DNA of 64,000 bases from Lientehia hominis (GTDB lineage: Bacteria > Bacillota > Clostridia > Lachnospirales > Lachnospiraceae): the NCBI RefSeq assembly GCF_021044755.1, contig NZ_JAJNOR010000005.1, forward strand, positions 1 to 64,000, given 5' to 3'. Made by a program: the position numbers and the translations under genes. This document shows positions 38,454-46,547 of the stretch, in pieces. Position 1 is the stretch's first letter. Each line of letters opens with the position of its first letter. The notes beneath the pieces were generated by a model. The model was given only the letters and a program-made list of their open reading frames with translations. It had not been told where the DNA came from and did no database searches.

Positions 38454-40288
38454 TTTTCTACTCTGCCTCCTTTCAGGATACCGAAGCCAAAGTGGTCACA
38501 CCGCAGGCACCGTCTCGCTTCCTGGCTCGCTTCTTCGCAGGTCATGCCGCATTCGATCAGATCGAAATCCTTCGCCCTGTCGGAAGGCTGGCGCTCCTTC
38601 ATGTTCGCACGGGCACAGCTCTTCCGGTCGTCCAGGCGGACCTTAGGGATCTGCACATCCACGGAAATCGTATGCTTGAAGCCAAGATACTCATCTATAT
38701 TCGCAGCAGCAACCTTTCCGGCCGCAATGGCACGGATTACGGTAGCAGGTCCTGTCACACAGTCGCCGCCGGCAAACACACCGGTGATATCCTTTGCATT
38801 CACACCACTCCAGTTAAGAGCTTCGATGACTCCGCGTTTTACAGGAATGCCTTGTTTTTCAAAAGCCTTGGACTCAATGCCCTGTCCGATGGCCACGATC
38901 ACCATATCACAGGAAAGACGGACATCTTCTTCAGAAGAGTTCACAGGCACCGGCCTTCCATTTTTTACCGGTCCGATGATCTGAGGCTTCACCCAAAGGG
39001 CCGCCACATTTCCGTCCGCATCCTTTTCCACTCGCAGCGGAGCATGAAGATCAAGAAGCTCGCATCCTTCCTCCACCGCACCTGCAACCTCTTCCGGCAT
39101 GGCCGTCATATCCACGGCTCTCCGCCTATACGCAATACGCAGTCGCTTTGCACCCAGACGGATTGCAGAACGCGCTACATCCATGGCTACATTGCCGCCG
39201 CCGATGACTACGATGTCCTTCCCGCTGAAATCAGGCATATCGCCGTCGCCGATTCCGCGGAGCAGTTCCACGGCGGAAACCACGCCGTTGGCGTCTTCGC
39301 CTTCAATGCCGATCTTTCTGTCAATGTGAGCGCCGATCGCAATATAGATTGCATCATATTCCTTTTTCAGATCCGTTATGCTGGGGGTCTCGCCCACAGA
39401 CACCCCGGTCTCTACTTTAACTCCGATGCTGAGCAGATGCTCGATTTCTCTGTCAAGAACCTCTCTGGGCAGTCGGTAATTGGGGATTCCATAGCGGAGC
39501 ATGCCGCCCAGCTTTTTCCTCTGTTCCAGGATCGTCACATCATGGCCCATCAAAGTCAGATAATAAGCCGCGCTGATACCGCCGGGGCCTCCGCCGATGA
39601 CAGCCACTTTTTTCCCTGTAGGTACCGCAGGTACGGGAAGCGGTACGTCGCCTGCATGGTCTACGGCAAATCTCTTCAGTCCGCGGATATTCACAGGATC
39701 ATCTATCATCGTCCTGCGGCAGCGCACTTCACAGGGATGCTCGCAGATAAGCCCGCATACGGAAGGCATCGGATTGTCTTTCCGAATCAGGCGGATCGCA
39801 TCGCCGTAACGGCCTTCCGCCACCAGAGCGATATAACCAGGAATGTCCACCCCTGCGGGACATTGGGATACGCAGGGCACAGGCTGGTTCAGCTCAAACT
39901 TGCACCGGCCTCTCAAAATATGCTCTTCAAAGTCATCCCGGAATCCCTTGATTCCCTTTAATACCATTTTCGCAGCCTCATAACCAATGGCACAGTCTGC
40001 GGAATAGAAAATATTCTTCGCTGTTTTCTCAATTAAGTCGATTGTCTCCAGAGTCGCTTCTCCGTTCAGTACGTCCTCCATCAGCTTCTGCAGCTGTCCC
40101 AGGCCCACACGGCAGGGAACGCATTTCCCGCATGACTGAGCATGGCACATCTTCAGAAAAGATGACGCCAGATCAACGGGACATAGTCCTGGCGGGCTCG
40201 CGCTGATACGCCGCTCCAGATCCTTGTAGAGCTCCTCTACTGTGGTCTGAGCCTTGTTTTGAGTGATGATACTTAATCTGCTCATCAA
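38447..40288 (-). CDS. NuoF-like [4Fe-4S] plus GltD-like FAD/NAD(P) oxidoreductase, hydrogenase partner
   Basis: A 613-residue fusion. Residues 45-125 carry the NuoF C-terminal cluster motif SCGKCVPCRVGLGQL. From 130 on it is a GltD-type module: CVSQCPAGVDIPGYI and CGLICEHPCEVRCRR (two clusters), VIGGGPGGISAAYYLTLMG (FAD), VIGGGNVAMDVARSAIRLGA (NAD(P)). It should carry electrons between NAD(P)H and the hydrogenase encoded next. Hydrogenases with a glutamate-synthase-like partner are the known A2 group. The operon has a riboswitch-like leader. Confidence 0.9.
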   Translation of the reverse strand: MMSRLSIITQNKAQTTVEELYKDLERRISASPPGLCPVDLASSFLKMCHAQSCGKCVPCRVGLGQLQKLMEDVLNGEATLETIDLIEKTAKNIFYSADCAIGYEAAKMVLKGIKGFRDDFEEHILRGRCKFELNQPVPCVSQCPAGVDIPGYIALVAEGRYGDAIRLIRKDNPMPSVCGLICEHPCEVRCRRTMIDDPVNIRGLKRFAVDHAGDVPLPVPAVPTGKKVAVIGGGPGGISAAYYLTLMGHDVTILEQRKKLGGMLRYGIPNYRLPREVLDREIEHLLSIGVKVETGVSVGETPSITDLKKEYDAIYIAIGAHIDRKIGIEGEDANGVVSAVELLRGIGDGDMPDFSGKDIVVIGGGNVAMDVARSAIRLGAKRLRIAYRRRAVDMTAMPEEVAGAVEEGCELLDLHAPLRVEKDADGNVAALWVKPQIIGPVKNGRPVPVNSSEEDVRLSCDMVIVAIGQGIESKAFEKQGIPVKRGVIEALNWSGVNAKDITGVFAGGDCVTGPATVIRAIAAGKVAAANIDEYLGFKHTISVDVQIPKVRLDDRKSCARANMKERQPSDRAKDFDLIECGMTCEEASQEARRCLRCDHFGFGILKGGRVEKW

Positions 40289-40408
40289 TACCTCCTCCTT
40301 CTCTCGCTTGTTTACTTACCGCTTGTTTCCCCTTGGTTTCCCCCACGAAAGAAAACATTTTATGTAACTCTGCTTCTAGAAAAGCTTCTCCCCCAAGATG
40401 CAGAGTAT

Positions 40409-40445
40409 AAAAAAGGCAACATTCGTTTTATCAACAAATGTTGCC
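40409..40445 (-). terminator. Riboswitch-linked terminator before the hydrogenase operon
   Basis: On the minus strand GGCAACATTTGTT and its near complement CGAATGTTGCC, with a short A-rich loop, are followed by six T. Its first arm starts with the last conserved bases of the aptamer (CTGGGCAAC), so ligand binding and termination are mutually exclusive: an ON switch. Confidence 0.8.
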
Positions 40446-40517
40446 CAGACGGTCGGCCAATTCCCAAACTTTCATCACCCTGTGGTTCTTCCACTGATTC
40501 CGCCAGCGATGAAAATC
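40440..40517 (-). promoter_or_regulatory. ZTP (pfl-type) riboswitch candidate
   Basis: The leader contains GCTGGCGGAATCAGTGG, a stem GTGG / CCAC, AGGGTGATGAAA closing on TTTTCATCGC, and, after a linker, CCGACCGTCTGGGCAAC. These match the two conserved halves of the pfl/ZTP aptamer (CUGGCG...GGG and CCGCCUGGGCA). It senses ZMP/ZTP, a sign of low 10-formyl-tetrahydrofolate. No alignment was run; recognition is by eye. Confidence 0.75.
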
Positions 40518-40532
40518 TCTTTTCTTTTCCCT

Positions 40533-40561
40533 ACCATATCATATTGTTATTGTATTGTCAA
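40533..40561 (-). promoter_or_regulatory. Promoter of the hydrogenase operon leader
   Basis: TTGACA (40561-40556), 17 bases, TATGGT (40538-40533). The transcript would start a few bases before the aptamer. Confidence 0.65.
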
Positions 40562-40777
40562 GAATTCCTCTCAATAAAAAATCATAGAAATCAACGGCGT
40601 TCTGTAAGAACAATATCACGATATCCCCTGGCAGACTGCCTATTTTCGACATCGAAAGGAATTTCCACATATGCCACGTCTTCCGTCTATTCTTCTCCTT
40701 TGATTTCTCCGCTCGAGTTCCAGTTAAGCACCGGCAGAAGCTCCGCACCATACTGAATAAGAAAAAACAAGAGGCAG

Positions 40778-41749
40778 TCAGCAGCAAGGCGCCGGGCAGC
40801 TTTCCCTGTTCAGCCATGCCACAGAGACATCCATGGCGGCGCGGCATGCTCTTGTCTGATCCAGGGCATTCAGCATCACAAAATCATGTATGATCGCCTG
40901 AAACCGCACCGCCGTTACCTCTACTCCTGCTTCTCTAAGCTTCCTCGCATAAGCCTCGCCCTCATCTCTCAGAACATCTGCTTCCCCATTGAGTATCATG
41001 GCGGCAGGCAGGCCTTCCAGCTGCTCTTTGCTGGCCCGCAGTGGCGATGCGGTAATCTGGTTTCTGTCACATTCAGAGACAGCATACTGGTTCCAGAACC
41101 ATATCATCCCGGCCCTGTAAAGATAGTAGTCCGCCGCAAATTGCTGGTATGAACAAGTATCAAAGCAGGCGTTCGTCGCCGGATAATACAAAAGCTGCTT
41201 ATGGATACAGGGACCTCCCCGGTATTTCGCCATCAGGGTCATGGCAATAGCCATATTCCCACCGGCGCTGTCCCCTGCCACTGTCAGCCCTGCCGGGTTC
41301 ATCTCTATTCCCATCTGTCTGAGCAGTCCCGGCAGAATACAGAGTATATGATAGCACTGTTCAATGGCCACTGGATAGCGTGCCTCCGGTGCCCGGGAAT
41401 ATTCCGGAAATACCAGGACGGATCCTGTTCTCGCAGCCAGCTCTCTGACCAGTTTTTCATGGGTGTGAAAACTGCCAAATACCCACCCCGCTCCATGGAT
41501 GTAAAATATTACATTTGCCGGACAGGATATCCGTTCGGGCCTGACCACGAAGACACGCACTTTTCCCCATTCTCCGGTATTCACCATGGTTTTCTGTATG
41601 CATGCCGGAAACATACATATCGGCGTATCCTGTGCCTTTTCCAGAACCTGCCGTCCTTCGCAGGGGGGAAGCTGAAAAATAAGGGGCGGTACGGCATTTG
41701 CATTGCTTACTGCCACCGCCTCTGGTTCCAGTGAAATTCTTTTTCTCAT
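40778..41749 (-). CDS. Alpha/beta hydrolase (HSL-type esterase)
   Basis: A 323-residue protein. FYIHGAGWVFGSFHTHEKLV is the oxyanion motif (HGAG instead of HGGG) and VAGDSAGGNMAIAMTLMA holds the nucleophilic serine. The acid and base are in GEADVLRDEGEAY and HDFVMLN. It should hydrolyse small esters; the true substrate is unknown. GGATCAGGA precedes the ATG. A 220-base gap without a clear gene separates it from the hydrogenase leader. Confidence 0.85.
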   Translation of the reverse strand: MRKRISLEPEAVAVSNANAVPPLIFQLPPCEGRQVLEKAQDTPICMFPACIQKTMVNTGEWGKVRVFVVRPERISCPANVIFYIHGAGWVFGSFHTHEKLVRELAARTGSVLVFPEYSRAPEARYPVAIEQCYHILCILPGLLRQMGIEMNPAGLTVAGDSAGGNMAIAMTLMAKYRGGPCIHKQLLYYPATNACFDTCSYQQFAADYYLYRAGMIWFWNQYAVSECDRNQITASPLRASKEQLEGLPAAMILNGEADVLRDEGEAYARKLREAGVEVTAVRFQAIIHDFVMLNALDQTRACRAAMDVSVAWLNRESCPAPCC

Positions 41750-41864
41750 TTTATTCCTGATCCTCCTGGTTTTTCCATCCTGCCGGGCACGGCAAGACGA
41801 TTATAGGATTAGGATATTCCAAACTCTGAAAATGTTTAATATCATAATACTACTTGTAAAGATT

Positions 41865-42926
41865 CTATTTTTTACTGTGTTTATTTCTGTACATCATCTT
41901 GTCTGCCCGGATAAACGCCTGTTCCACAGCATTATTTTCTTTTGAATCAACAAAAGAGTATCCTGCAGAAAGACTGCATGGCAGAGTTATTTTGTCAGAA
42001 TCTGTTTTGCATTTCAATAATTGAAGTTTACATAAGAGCTGCTGCTCCGTTACATCGACTGCAAGAACCGCAAACTCATCTCCCCCAATCCGATAAAGAA
42101 AGAAATTATCTTCCTGAAAAATCTCTTCTAACAAAGTTACTGTACCTTTTAAAACGTTATCTCCCGCGTTATGCCCCATTTTATCATTTATCTTTTCCAT
42201 ATACGCCATGCGGTTAGAACAGCCTGTAAGCGCGTCAATGTAAGCCATTTGATGCCATTTCTTCTCTTTTTGCAGCTGTATACTCTGTTCATAAATTTTG
42301 ATGGTCTTAATTGCTGAAGTAATAAACACGGAGTAACAAGACAGTACAACCGCTGAAAACACAAGATACGTTGACGCATATTCTATCCGTTCCACCATTG
42401 GCTTAGGGTATGCCGCAAAAAAGACCAGAGCAAAATAGATGAGTATGGAACATATCATCATGGCTCTCCAACCAGTATCCACATATTCCAAAAGGGTACG
42501 ATATCGTCCGAAATACGGCTTTCCAATCATGAAAATCGTCAATAGCACAGCAAACAATACAAAAAGTAAAATGATACTTCCCGTGTTTCCAGCGAGTATT
42601 CCAATATAACGAGCCAAAAAGGCAAAAATCAAAGTGACAGAATCCACAAAACAAAACGTAAGAAAAAAGCGGGCGTCTTTATATTTCGATAAAACGAAAA
42701 AAAATATCAGACTGGGAATGCTCATAAAAACGGCGGAAGCAACAGCCGATGGCCATCGATATACATAGGTAGCTATAAAATAACTACAGATTATGACCAC
42801 GCAGCCTATATACATAACAAACCGCCATTTTTTTCCATCATTTTTCATAACTATCATTTTAGTAAACACCATAAGGTCAAAAATGATTATACATAAATCA
42901 ATGAATACAACAATCAGCCCTCCCAT
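41865..42926 (-). CDS. Membrane-bound GGDEF diguanylate cyclase
   Basis: A 353-residue protein. Residues 1-205 have seven membrane segments (VVFIDLCIIIFDLMVFTKMI is the first). After a short coiled linker, residues 230-353 are a GGDEF domain: IDALTGCSNRMAYMEKINDK and YRIGGDEFAVLAVDV. The active-site motif is intact, so c-di-GMP synthesis is expected. No RxxD inhibitory site is seen five residues before GGDEF. Ligand sensing by the membrane part is inference. Confidence 0.88.
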   Translation of the reverse strand: MGGLIVVFIDLCIIIFDLMVFTKMIVMKNDGKKWRFVMYIGCVVIICSYFIATYVYRWPSAVASAVFMSIPSLIFFFVLSKYKDARFFLTFCFVDSVTLIFAFLARYIGILAGNTGSIILLFVLFAVLLTIFMIGKPYFGRYRTLLEYVDTGWRAMMICSILIYFALVFFAAYPKPMVERIEYASTYLVFSAVVLSCYSVFITSAIKTIKIYEQSIQLQKEKKWHQMAYIDALTGCSNRMAYMEKINDKMGHNAGDNVLKGTVTLLEEIFQEDNFFLYRIGGDEFAVLAVDVTEQQLLCKLQLLKCKTDSDKITLPCSLSAGYSFVDSKENNAVEQAFIRADKMMYRNKHSKK

Positions 42927-43158
42927 ATCCTTACCTCTTATCTTAACGTAGTACTATTGTAATCTTTATTCCCATGCAGAACGTTTCAGCCATTTGAAGC
43001 GTTTTCCTTAAAGGGCTGTTTCCTTTCCCAGCGCCTGGGCAGGTCCTGTTTCCCATATTTGTCAGACATTTTGTATCAGACTCCAACTTTCCTGATTTTA
43101 TCCTATTTTTCTAACTCTCATCATTGCAAGTAACTTTTAATATCTTTCCTGGCACATA

Positions 43159-43210
43159 AAAGACCGGAATCAGATGCAACAGCAGCATTCTGTCTCCGGT
43201 CTTCTCTTTT
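43159..43210 (-). terminator. Terminator after the HPr-like gene
   Basis: AAGACCGGA and TCCGGTCTT form a 9-bp stem around a 27-base loop, with T runs on both sides. The remaining 42927-43158 holds no gene I can support. Confidence 0.6.
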
Positions 43211-43227
43211 GTTATTCGTTTATAAAT

Positions 43228-43458
43228 TTATGAAACTCTGCAAAATCCCAGCCGTTCAACTAATTCTTCGCAGGTTTCCGTATGGATGATCAAATCCATC
43301 TTTTTCTGAAGCCCCATGCTGATAACGCCCACAATTGATTTCGCGTCCACCATACAATGTCCGCTTTTCAAATCCACGTCTGTCTGATAATCCTGGACAA
43401 CATGGACAAATTCTTCAACCATATCCACATTATCAAATGTCACATTGATTTTCCGCAT
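43228..43458 (-). CDS. HPr-like protein lacking the active-site histidine
   Basis: A 76-residue protein from the ATG at 43458 (AAAGGATAA upstream). MRKINVTFDNVDMVEEFVHV and DAKSIVGVISMGLQKKMDLI align with HPr; the second keeps the Ser46 region. The GIHARPA loop with His15 is replaced by NVDMVEE, so it cannot serve as a normal phosphocarrier. It could be a regulatory HPr-like protein. The 43459-43776 gap contains a weak hairpin (CCTTTAT / ATAAAGG, near 43709-43730) and nothing else I can support. Confidence 0.75.
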   Translation of the reverse strand: MRKINVTFDNVDMVEEFVHVVQDYQTDVDLKSGHCMVDAKSIVGVISMGLQKKMDLIIHTETCEELVERLGFCRVS

Positions 43459-43776
43459 TTCTATTATCCTTTCTAAAAAGCAGCCGCTGTTTTTTCCACT
43501 GTCTGATCTAACTTGTCTCATTCAGCCGGAATTCTCCTCATATATAAAGAATATTAAAACTCTGTCATTTTCGGAACAGAATCATTGATCTGAGCCTAAC
43601 TGGGACATTCATTCCATTCGATGAACACGAGGTTTGGCGGCATAAGCGCGATACGTTACCTGCAGATCTGCCTGTATTCTCTAGTCTTTACCCTCGTCTC
43701 AGATTTTAAACATCCTTTATCAGCATATAAATAAAGGCTGCTTAAGATTTCATAAATTTACAATCCATTATAACTT

Positions 43777-45186
43777 TCACCGCCCAACGCGCTGCAGCAG
43801 AACTATGGTCTCGCAGTTTGCGGTTCCGGGAAACATATCCACCGCGCAGGCCCTTTTCACTTCATATCCAGAAGCCGTGAACACCTTCAGATCCCGCGCA
43901 AGGGAAGTGGGTTTGCAGCTTATATAGACAATATCTTCTACGCCATACGCAGTGATCTTCGGCAGCGCTTTCGGGTGAATCCCATCCCTCGGAGGGTCCA
44001 GCACGATCAAATCCGGTTTCTCTTCAATGACATCCAAAGTTTTAAGAACGTCTCCTGCAAGAAACTCACAGTTGTCCAAGCCGTTTAAAACGGCATTTTT
44101 TTTCGCCGCTTCTACGGCTTCCTCTACAATCTCTACTCCGATCACCTTTTTGGATACAGGCGCCAGAACCTGGGCAATGGTTCCTGTCCCACTGTAAAGA
44201 TCATAAACCAGCTTGTCCTTTGTATCTCCCACATATTCCTGGGCTGTACGATATAATATCTCCGCTCCGGCAGAATTGGTCTGAAAAAAGGAAAATGGAG
44301 TGATTTTAAATCGCAGTCCGAGCAGCTCCTCATAAAAATGATCCTGACCAAACAACACTGTGGTCTCGTCACTTTTCACCATATCAGCCTGGCTGTCATT
44401 TCTCATATGAAGAATACCTGCCAGCTTCCCATCCAAGTGCAGATTCTGCAGCATACGGGAAAAACGCCAAAAAAAAGCTTCCTCTTTTTCTTTTCCCGCC
44501 TCTCTGTTCTCCGCCTGAAACGCATCCTCCAGCTGGCCGCTCGTCACCAGCGCCACAAGGATCTCCCCCGTCTTCCAGGCTTTACGCACCAAAAGATGGC
44601 GGAGATATCCTAGGTGCTTCATCTTCTTATAAAAGGGAAGTCCTTCGGAAGAACAAAGCTCCAATGTTCCTGAAAGAATCCTTTCAAAATCCCGGTCTGC
44701 AATCCGGCAGCCCCTGACCGTCACAATATCATGGAAGCTTCCTCTCTTGTGCATACCCAGAGCAAGAGGGCCGTCCTTGACTTCATCGCCAAAGGAATAT
44801 TCCATCTTGTTCCGGTATCCCTCCTGCAGAGGGCTTCCTTTTATCCCTTCAAATACTTCCTCTGGACAGCTGTCCTGTATTAATTCTCTCACCATGGCCT
44901 CTTTAATTGCGAGCTGGCTGTCATAAGGGATTGTTTGATAACTGCATCCTCCGCAGACGCCAAAATGCACACAGGGATTCAGTACAGTTTCCAGAGGCGA
45001 CGCTTCCAGCACGCGGATCAGCCTTCCTTCCATTTTCCCCTTTTTCTTCCTCCCTGCAGCTGCCTCTATTTTTTGTCCCGCCAGCACATGCTTTACCATG
45101 ACAGGCTCCCCTTCTATATACAGGATCCCCTTATTCGGAAAAACAAGTTTTTCTATCGTTCCTTTAAAAATATCACCTTTTTTCAT
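43777..45186 (-). CDS. rlmD: 23S rRNA (uracil-C5)-methyltransferase, RlmD/RumA family, copy 2
   Basis: A 469-residue protein. An N-terminal TRAM domain (KKGDIFKGTIEKLVFPNKGI) leads to the iron-sulfur cysteines (CVHFGVCGGCSYQ), then a SAM domain with VYDLYSGTGTIAQVLAPVSK, VLDPPRDGIHPKAL and the catalytic cysteine in YISCKPTSLARDL. Unlike copy 1 at 30543 it has a clear TRAM domain. The two paralogues may split the RlmC/RlmD sites or reflect RlmCD dual specificity. Confidence 0.88.
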   Translation of the reverse strand: MKKGDIFKGTIEKLVFPNKGILYIEGEPVMVKHVLAGQKIEAAAGRKKKGKMEGRLIRVLEASPLETVLNPCVHFGVCGGCSYQTIPYDSQLAIKEAMVRELIQDSCPEEVFEGIKGSPLQEGYRNKMEYSFGDEVKDGPLALGMHKRGSFHDIVTVRGCRIADRDFERILSGTLELCSSEGLPFYKKMKHLGYLRHLLVRKAWKTGEILVALVTSGQLEDAFQAENREAGKEKEEAFFWRFSRMLQNLHLDGKLAGILHMRNDSQADMVKSDETTVLFGQDHFYEELLGLRFKITPFSFFQTNSAGAEILYRTAQEYVGDTKDKLVYDLYSGTGTIAQVLAPVSKKVIGVEIVEEAVEAAKKNAVLNGLDNCEFLAGDVLKTLDVIEEKPDLIVLDPPRDGIHPKALPKITAYGVEDIVYISCKPTSLARDLKVFTASGYEVKRACAVDMFPGTANCETIVLLQRVGR

Positions 45187-45251
45187 TACTCATCCAGTCC
45201 TTTTCTACTGTTTTCGCCGTATACACCGCAGTGCGATCTTGCCCAGAGGGC

Positions 45252-45290
45252 TTTTCATTTCATAGGACGAACTTTCCTATGAAATGAAAA
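45252..45290. repeat. Perfect 16-bp inverted repeat
   Basis: TTTTCATTTCATAGGA (45252-45267) and its exact complement (45275-45290) are separated by seven bases. They stand between two genes, next to a separate terminator. This is a very stable hairpin that could be a second terminator or the relic of a small element. Confidence 0.7.
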
Positions 45291-45310
45291 AGAGCTGCCA
45301 AACTGGCAGC
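45287..45310 (-). terminator. Terminator after the acidic membrane protein gene
   Basis: GCTGCCA / TGGCAGC around AAC, followed on the minus strand by TCTTTTTC. Confidence 0.7.
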
Positions 45311-45345
45311 CCTGATGATTTTTTTCACCTATCCGCGTTCTTCGC

Positions 45346-45690
45346 TCATTCTTCCTCAGATGCTTCCTCAAAAGCCTCTTCCGCCGCTTTGGCGATGGAA
45401 TCTCCCTCGGCTTCATCCTCTGCCTTTTCTGCTTTTTCTGTAACTTCATCGTCGTCATCATCAAAAAAATCATCATCAAAGTCGTCGTCGAAGTCATCTT
45501 CAAAGTCTTCCAGATAATCAGGCGTGAAGAAACGATATACTGCGTAAGCAATTCCTGCCACTGCCGCTACCGCGCCGATGATGGCCAAGACCCAGAGCAC
45601 CTTGCTCTTCTTTTCTTCATGCTTTTCATTTTTGTGAATCAGCTCATTCAGTTTGCTCACGCTTAAAACCTCTTCCAGCTTTTTATTCAT
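45346..45690 (-). CDS. Small membrane protein with a poly-acidic tail
   Basis: A 114-residue protein from the ATG at 45690 (AAGGA about nine bases upstream). There is an N-terminal helix (KKLEEVLSVSKLNELIHKNE), one membrane segment near 32-54 (VLWVLAIIGAVAAVAGIAYA), then a tail of Asp and Glu (DFDDDFDDDFFDDDDDE). It resembles small conserved Lachnospiraceae membrane proteins. The function is unknown. The acidic tail is encoded by a low-complexity GAT/GAC run that is a risk for length change. Confidence 0.6.
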   Translation of the reverse strand: MNKKLEEVLSVSKLNELIHKNEKHEEKKSKVLWVLAIIGAVAAVAGIAYAVYRFFTPDYLEDFEDDFDDDFDDDFFDDDDDEVTEKAEKAEDEAEGDSIAKAAEEAFEEASEEE

Positions 45691-45955
45691 ATCCTGCACG
45701 TCCTTTCTGCACTAAAACTCATTTTGCAGTTATTATATCACTAATCTGTCCGATTTACTATTAAAACTTTCCAAATTTCAGAGATTTAATACTTTTTAAA
45801 TATTTTGTCAGCTCACAAAACCATGTTCCATTCCTTCTTCTATTTTTAACAAATACCGGATTTTGTATTCCTTCTGAAACAACTCATCATTATTCTGCAC
45901 AAATTTTTTTACTCCGAATCGTATAATTTCCACAAAATTAATCCTTGCAGTCTGC

Positions 45956-45961
45956 TATAAT
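45956..45961 (+). promoter_or_regulatory. Extended -10 promoter of the small membrane peptide genes
   Basis: TGCTATAAT has the TGn extension; no good -35 is visible. It is 70 bases before the first of two tandem small genes. The rest of the gap 45700-46031 is AT-rich and holds nothing else I can support. Confidence 0.45.
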
Positions 45962-46031
45962 TAAACCATAGAAGTAAACAGAAATGTACTATACAGACTT
46001 GAGATATATGGCATAAGAAAGGAAGGATAAT

Positions 46032-46190
46032 ATGGGAATTTATTTTTTGATCAGAGTTGGGATGGTTGCAGCGGCAGCTGCAGCAGCCGGCATCGCGGGC
46101 TGTGTGGTTAAGCTGGTGTCCGCTCACAGACATTCTGATAATGTCGGTATGGGCGCCAAGAAAAACTTTCCTGTCGGAACGGCAGTATAA
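46032..46190 (+). CDS. Small membrane peptide 1 (52 residues)
   Basis: The frame starts after AGGAAGGATA and ends with TAA. MGIYFLIRVGMVAAAAAAAG, IAGCVVKLVSAHRH is a single membrane helix rich in alanine, followed by a polar tail (SDNVGMGAKKNFPVGTAV). It is on the plus strand among minus-strand genes, and a similar peptide follows 81 bases later. No family is recognised. Its quality comes from a good ribosome site, a promoter and a shared terminator. Confidence 0.55.
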   Translation: MGIYFLIRVGMVAAAAAAAGIAGCVVKLVSAHRHSDNVGMGAKKNFPVGTAV

Positions 46191-46271
46191 GTTTACAGGG
46201 CATATGTAACAGCTACAGACAACGATGAATAATTATATAAAGCTGATATCAGCGGAAAGGAAGTATCTATC

Positions 46272-46442
46272 ATGACAGAATTATTATTATTAGCAATCGC
46301 GGTTGCAGCAGTTGTAGCGGTTTCTTTCGTAGCAGGTGCTATCGTAGAAATATATCAGGCACGCAAAGAAGCTGTAGAGATTCCTTCAAAATCTCATCAC
46401 GACAACACGTTCAAACACGGGCATACAACTTTTGCCGCATAA
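46272..46442 (+). CDS. Small membrane peptide 2 (56 residues)
   Basis: The ATG follows GGAAAGGAAG. MTELLLLAIAVAAVVAVSFV, AGAIVEIYQARKEAVEIPSK is a membrane helix and amphipathic tail ending in a His-rich stretch (SHHDNTFKHGHTTFAA). It shares the plan of peptide 1 (short outside head, one helix, polar tail) and the same transcript. A strong terminator follows at 46485. Confidence 0.55.
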   Translation: MTELLLLAIAVAAVVAVSFVAGAIVEIYQARKEAVEIPSKSHHDNTFKHGHTTFAA

Positions 46443-46484
46443 ACTGACAAAATATTACTTGCTGAGCAGACTTAAATGTAAAAG

Positions 46485-46519
46485 ACGCGGCGGATACTTT
46501 CGGTATCCGCCGTGTTTTT
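46485..46519. terminator. Strong bidirectional terminator
   Basis: ACGCGGCGGATAC (46485-46497) pairs with GTATCCGCCGTGT (46503-46515), followed by TTTTT on the plus strand, with T-rich sequence also on the minus side. It serves both the small peptide genes and pcrA. Confidence 0.85.
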
Positions 46520-46547
46520 ATTTTTTAGGAAGTCCACACATAACGGC

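Noticed and set aside
38492..39961. A 489-codon plus-strand open frame
   Set aside because: It lies wholly antisense to the NuoF/GltD fusion gene, whose cluster and nucleotide-binding motifs are unmistakable; it has no ribosome site or family pattern.
40173..40358. A 61-codon minus-strand frame over the start of the NuoF/GltD gene
   Set aside because: Overlaps the well-supported start with AGGAGGAGG; no sign of a protein family.
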